This document shows, one piece after another, positions 61,301 to 64,000 of a DNA stretch of 64,000 nucleotides; position 1 is the stretch's first letter; each line of letters begins with the position of its first letter. The notes beneath the pieces were generated by a model. The model had not been told where the DNA came from and ran no database searches. It saw nothing but the letters and a program-made list of their open reading frames with translations. A program made the translations under genes and the position numbers. Source of the stretch: an uncultured Flammeovirgaceae bacterium (lineage in GTDB: Bacteria > Bacteroidota > Bacteroidia > Cytophagales > Cyclobacteriaceae); NCBI GenBank assembly GCA_937883755.1, contig CAKZYA010000061.1, forward strand, positions 124,001-188,000, in the 5' to 3' direction.

Positions 61301-61499
61301 AGCGAATAAAATCTTCAGGATGGCACAGGGCAGGTAGTAACTGATCTCCCATCGCCTGGATTTCTTCTACAGTGTACCCGAGGAAGTTGCCAATTTCTTG
61401 GTTGAGATATACATTCTTTTTAGTGGTGAGGTCAAAAACATAAACTAGGTCGGGGGCGTTGGACAATATCTGATCCAGAAATTCGGCAGAATAAGCCAT
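58323..61499 (-). CDS. Six-PAS-domain soluble histidine kinase
   Basis: A 1058-residue cytosolic sensor without membrane helices. Six PAS domains follow each other at about 5-125, 170-290, 300-420, 425-540, 550-680 and 685-815. Domains 5 and 6 are near duplicates (MTDLVCLHNPDSTYLYISPS and MTDMVCLHKPNGNYLYVSPS). A phytochrome-type HisKA follows with His831 in YIASHDLQEPLRM, then HATPase boxes LISNSIKFKS, DDGIGIEK and GTGIGLAVVKKVVELH. PAS ligands are unknown; the domains may sense redox, small molecules or light-derived signals. The Rcp1-like regulator gene overlaps its end, so they are a pair. Confidence 0.92.
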   Translation of the reverse strand: MAYSAEFLDQILSNAPDLVYVFDLTTKKNVYLNQEIGNFLGYTVEEIQAMGDQLLPALCHPEDFIRYLKEHNPELLELPDGKISEFAYRMLHKSGSYKWFYSREKIIKRTPQGQALWVLGLTQEIDQNVKIGNKLRRSNHTGNCQAELLQSGHYLKKELYELIASDHKIFDFVQESSLDGIWYWDLEKQEHEWMSPKLWTTLGYDPANMPHAPSAWQDIIFPEDLKVAMENLSQHLADPLHPYDQIVRYRHQDGHTVWIRCRGLAIRNKEGKATRMLGAHTDVTSLKEKEKELEKTKHLLEEMGSMAQLGGWEFDLATEKITWTKTTLNIHEADPGFTPSLATATNFYKPGRSRDTIQRVVKQAIEHGTSYDEVLQIITARGNERWVRAIGKAEFHNDQCVRLYGTFQNIDQQVKAQEEFKVFKRFFKQSGDLMAVLNEEGVILDINPCFVTLLGADNQKLAGREFVSLIAPSDHTKVFTHLLPATENSQFLKFEARLTSGRVIEWRITPDTYQELFFVIGRDITLEKKVKKQKAALNKKLAEKTRHLELMTTNMTDLVCLHNPDSTYLYISPSCERVIGYTVEELMPLSLYSLIHLDDVSTVRSTFHQPLSDSSSDQTNTQEIEYRIRNKDGSYRWVRSQSTMVVENDQVIALTSTTRDITTEKEIVRQMAEMDHLLIEKERYLKLVTDNMTDMVCLHKPNGNYLYVSPSAYRITGYTPDELMQHNFYHYFHPNDIPILKQDSFPPISDNLSEQSTVQEFEFRFRKKSGAYIWFHTTSTAVVVDGEIMALTTASRDITAKKVAERTSMRYQKQLQRSNDELKNFAYIASHDLQEPLRMISSYLQLLEYRYKDKLDQDARDFIDYSVDGAERMKRLINALLEYSRVEHRFEQCNAVELNQVIQVVQQNLAVSFQEHNVRLCCGNLPVVQGNDTLMIQLFQNLISNSIKFKSSDGVKIFIDVQEKPDFWQFSVKDDGIGIEKKYQTKIFTIFKKLNPHISGTGIGLAVVKKVVELHQGEVWIESAPEQGTTIFFTLSKARSYEDHESNRQNEISIASGR

Positions 61500-61524
61500 A
61501 GTTGTAGTGTTAGGACATGAGAAA

Positions 61525-62664
61525 TCAGGTAGGGGCTTCGTCAGTGGTTACTTTAGGTAAGATAAAAGTAAATGTAGTGCCCACGTTTACTTCACTTTCT
61601 ACCGAAACCTGACCACCCAAGTCTTCCACGATCTTGCGGATAAGGTACAAACCTACTCCTTTCCCTTCAACTTCAGGGTGAAACCTTCGGAAGGGCATAA
61701 AAAGTTTTGTCCGGTATTTTTTCAAGTCAATGCCTAACCCGTTGTCAATGATCGAGAGGGTGCAAACCCCTTCATTTATTTCGCTGGTTGTAACATGAAC
61801 CTGGAGAGGGCGCTCAGGTGAACGGTACTTGATGCTATTACTGAGCAGATTCATTAAAATACTCTTGAGTACTGAAGGGGGGTAGAAAATTTCAGGGGCG
61901 GAAAAATCAGTTGTAATGCTTGCTCCTGACGTCTGAATCTTTTCATCCAGAAGTACAGTCGTTTCTTGAAATAACGCTTCCCAGCTTTGTAGTGAAGATT
62001 GAATTACCCAAGAGTTTTGTTCCTGAAGTAGGGATAATATATCATTTAAGTGGCGGTCGAGAGTGGTAGCTGTAGTTTTAATCCGATCCATCAACTCAAC
62101 ATCCGGGGTCAACGTTATTTGGCGGGTTTGCTGCATCTCATTCAGTTGTACCAGCCCCAAAATATTAGCGATAGGCCCTCGAATATCATGAGATAGCATA
62201 TGGGTGAATTGCTCTAGCCGATCATTAGTCTGCTGAAGTTGCTCGTTCCGTTGGATCAACGTCTGTTGTTCGCGCTGATTTTCTTGCAATAGTTTATGGC
62301 GGGCAATGGCGTGTTGTAGTGCTCTTCGTAACGAAGTCTGGTTGATTTCGCCTTTCACTAAGTAATCTTGTACTCCGTTCATCACCGACTTCTTAGCCAG
62401 GTCTAAATCATCTAACCCAGTTAAGATAATGATAGGTTTATCTCGGAAATACTGAGTGGCCAACGTCACTGTTTCTTCACCCGCTGTATCGGGCAAGGTT
62501 AAATCCACTACAATTACTTCTGAAGCAAGGGACTGATCGAGATGCCAAGCTTTCTTGAGACTATCGGTATTGGAAATGGAAAAACTAGGTTTCTGGTCAC
62601 GTAAATACTCCTGAAAGAGCCGTACATCGGCTTTATTATCCTCTACGAGTAATACATTTTGCAT
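61525..62664 (-). CDS. Receiver-HisKA-HATPase hybrid kinase
   Basis: A 379-residue soluble protein. The receiver (about 1-125) has VLLVEDNKAD, the phosphorylation Asp54 in VIVVDLTLPD and Lys104 in DYLVKG. A coiled-coil linker (about 125-155) leads to the HisKA domain with His159 in MLSHDIRGPIANILGL. The HATPase domain has LLSNSIKYRS, IDNGLGID and GKGVGLYLIRKIVE. This N-terminal-receiver architecture suggests that phosphorylation of the receiver modulates the kinase. It is 25 bp upstream of the six-PAS kinase on the same strand, so the locus is an operon. Confidence 0.92.
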   Translation of the reverse strand: MQNVLLVEDNKADVRLFQEYLRDQKPSFSISNTDSLKKAWHLDQSLASEVIVVDLTLPDTAGEETVTLATQYFRDKPIIILTGLDDLDLAKKSVMNGVQDYLVKGEINQTSLRRALQHAIARHKLLQENQREQQTLIQRNEQLQQTNDRLEQFTHMLSHDIRGPIANILGLVQLNEMQQTRQITLTPDVELMDRIKTTATTLDRHLNDILSLLQEQNSWVIQSSLQSWEALFQETTVLLDEKIQTSGASITTDFSAPEIFYPPSVLKSILMNLLSNSIKYRSPERPLQVHVTTSEINEGVCTLSIIDNGLGIDLKKYRTKLFMPFRRFHPEVEGKGVGLYLIRKIVEDLGGQVSVESEVNVGTTFTFILPKVTTDEAPT

Positions 62665-63100
62665 AGGGCTTTACCACATTTGATTTAAAAAGATGAGAGT
62701 ACTTAATATTATGCATATTTAGCTCTTAAAAGTAGTAAGTACTATCCTTAAGCTGAAAAGAGGATGTACCATTTCGTGAGTTAGGTGTAGAAAAATATCC
62801 CCACCAAGGTATGAAAGAGATGTAACTTAAAAAAAGATTTTTTAGTAATATGGATAAAAAAAGATGTGATTATCTTTTTGTAATGACTGTATCGGTTTAT
62901 AATAAGAAATTATTGACTATGATAAATATATGAAATAAAAGTCGGGGTTTGTATTGATTTCTAACATGTATAAAAAAGTCTGGCTTTTACATTTAATTAC
63001 ATGGTGCCAAATGGGAGGATCTGACAAATAGGCGATGGAGTGTATGGGTTACAAAGCCAAAAAAATAAAGGTGAAAAGGTTGTCAGTAAGTATATGTCAA
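62665..63100. other. AT-rich spacer, nothing recognised
   Basis: 436 bp with no open frame of interest and no hairpin with a clear T run. It includes the upstream region of the signalling operon; several A/T runs are present. No repeat word seen elsewhere in the window was found here. Confidence 0.4.
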
Positions 63101-63820
63101 CTACTGTCTGATATCTTCACTTGCCTTTATCGGAACGGTAACCATAAAGAATGTAACTCCGCCTAACTGGTCTACCGTGACAATGCCAGCATTATAAATA
63201 TTGGGTACTAGTAGCTTGAGGTCGGCTATTACAATCTTACCATCAGGGGTTAGCTGAGTGCCTGGGGGAAGACTACCCATAATGCACTTGGCAACTTTAA
63301 TGGTACCATCTTGGTCTATAGGTCGGGCTAGTACTTCACCTTCAGCTAATCCTCCAATTATTGGTTTGCTTTCTAGCCTGTAAATAGCCTCCTGGTCGAC
63401 CTGATTATTAGCTTCAGTAATTTCTAGGGTTAGCATCGTAGTAGTTTGATTATCTTGTTGGTCTTGAGTAGTAATGGTTAGTGGATAGTGGCCGACTTCT
63501 ATAGTCTCATTCTGACTCACTACAATCAGACCGTTAGGAAACAGAGATGCACCCTCGGGCAGCTTCCCATCTGTAAGTTGAGCAGATATGATATTAGATT
63601 TTGGCAAGTATGGAGCTGCCAAAATATCTCCTACATTAAGATGATTAATTGAGATGGGAGGGGTGCGGTAGTAAAAACCGTTAGCACTGAATAAAACAGT
63701 ATCTATTGGCCTTTTTTGCGCTGCCACTCCGGAGAGTAGAGTAACAAGCAAGATAAGGTATACCTTGGGTAGCCGCGAGTTGCGGATGATAGTTTTGAGA
63801 TATTGCATAAGGTTGGACAT
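63101..63820 (-). CDS. Secreted protein with two putative Ig/cadherin-like domains
   Basis: A 239-residue exported protein. A leader lies at about 20-35 (VYLILLVTLLSGVAAQ). The mature part holds two similar units of the putative-Ig type: LTDGKLPEGASLFPNGLIVV followed by GHYPLTITTQDQQDNQTT, and MGSLPPGTQLTPDGKIVIAD followed by YNAGIVTVDQLGGVTFFMVT. The G-x-L-P-x-G-x-x-L-x-x-x-G pattern is typical of such adhesin-like domains. No sorting domain is visible. The protein may be a surface or periplasmic binding module; the role is unknown. Confidence 0.72.
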   Translation of the reverse strand: MSNLMQYLKTIIRNSRLPKVYLILLVTLLSGVAAQKRPIDTVLFSANGFYYRTPPISINHLNVGDILAAPYLPKSNIISAQLTDGKLPEGASLFPNGLIVVSQNETIEVGHYPLTITTQDQQDNQTTTMLTLEITEANNQVDQEAIYRLESKPIIGGLAEGEVLARPIDQDGTIKVAKCIMGSLPPGTQLTPDGKIVIADLKLLVPNIYNAGIVTVDQLGGVTFFMVTVPIKASEDIRQ

Positions 63821-64000
63821 TTATATCACTTAACGCTTAGAGGGGGGTTGGTAGTGATAGTTTGGTCCTTTTGTAAAGGCTAGCAAATATAATACTAGAT
63901 GCTCAACTTCAACTCTTTTGCTTTGCTTTTATTACTGTAATTATACACTAGTAGAAAGATTTTTTGTAAAAAAATGATTCTATAAGCCCTGGGATGAAAG

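Noticed and set aside
1-64000. CRISPR arrays, tRNA/rRNA genes, prophage or a complete IS
   Set aside because: No regularly spaced direct repeats, cloverleaf-like conserved segments, phage structural genes or intact transposase with terminal repeats were found by eye on either strand.

Overview
The window looks like a chromosomal segment of a marine-type Bacteroidota, most likely order Cytophagales. Pointers are a type IX secretion (T9SS) C-terminal sorting domain, DUF2911, DUF2027-Smr, DUF2805 and SBBP-repeat proteins, periplasmic DUF4038/DUF5060 glycosidases, a sulfatase, a proteorhodopsin-type pump, kynureninase/kynurenine monooxygenase, and no obvious Shine-Dalgarno sequences. Taxonomy is inferred from family content only. 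No rRNA, tRNA, CRISPR array, phage or complete IS was seen.

Layout. 0-2.9 kb (minus strand): the 5' part of mutS2, lgt, a very short putative anti-sigma partner, an ECF sigma factor and a YceI protein. 3.0-9.9 kb (plus): a peroxiredoxin, an OmpR/HK two-component pair and a three-gene polyprenol-type glycosyltransferase block. 9.9-15.1 kb: an island flanked by wreckage, with a decayed flavin reductase, then NmrA-like, MFS, DoxX, small outer-membrane protein and AraC genes, then an IS1-like remnant. 15.2-28.9 kb: secreted proteins, a periplasmic Gfo/Idh/MocA protein, a T9SS-exported SBBP protein, a DinB/YfiT protein, a nitroreductase, two related glycosidases divergent from a bifunctional rhamnulose-phosphate aldolase/SDR, an aldo/keto reductase and a MORN-repeat protein. 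29-41.5 kb: mostly housekeeping (Smr, Usp, 3-methyladenine glycosylase, serine hydrolase, Psd, glutamate dehydrogenase family, CdsA-DUF2007-CPBP, Dus, EamA). 41.5-44.1 kb: a DNA-damage-flavoured module (UmuD-like S24 protein, DUF4130 protein, radical SAM protein) with similar palindromes in front of its two transcription units. 44.2-50.6 kb: sulfatase, SnoaL-like protein, rhodopsin, FAD lipoprotein and a membrane protein. 50.6-56.4 kb: an SDR divergent from kynU-kmo, a cytochrome c/sugar dehydrogenase lipoprotein and a small secreted protein. 56.7-62.7 kb: four signalling genes (pseudo-sensor, Rcp1-like regulator, six-PAS kinase, REC-kinase). 63.1-63.8 kb: a secreted putative-Ig-domain protein.

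Most interesting points. (1) The rhodopsin has the D-T-E proton-pump triad and a glycine in helix 5 within a WGFIST context that resembles xanthorhodopsin, predicting a carotenoid-antenna fenestration. (2) The UmuD-like protein keeps the catalytic serine but has methionine where UmuD has its catalytic lysine, and sits beside a radical SAM/DUF4130 pair under similar AT-rich palindromes. (3) A sensor-like protein keeps its ATP-binding boxes but lacks the phospho-accepting histidine and the receiver lysine. (4) Intergenic regions carry long imperfect palindromes and repeated short words, one of which supplies the last codons and stop of a gene.
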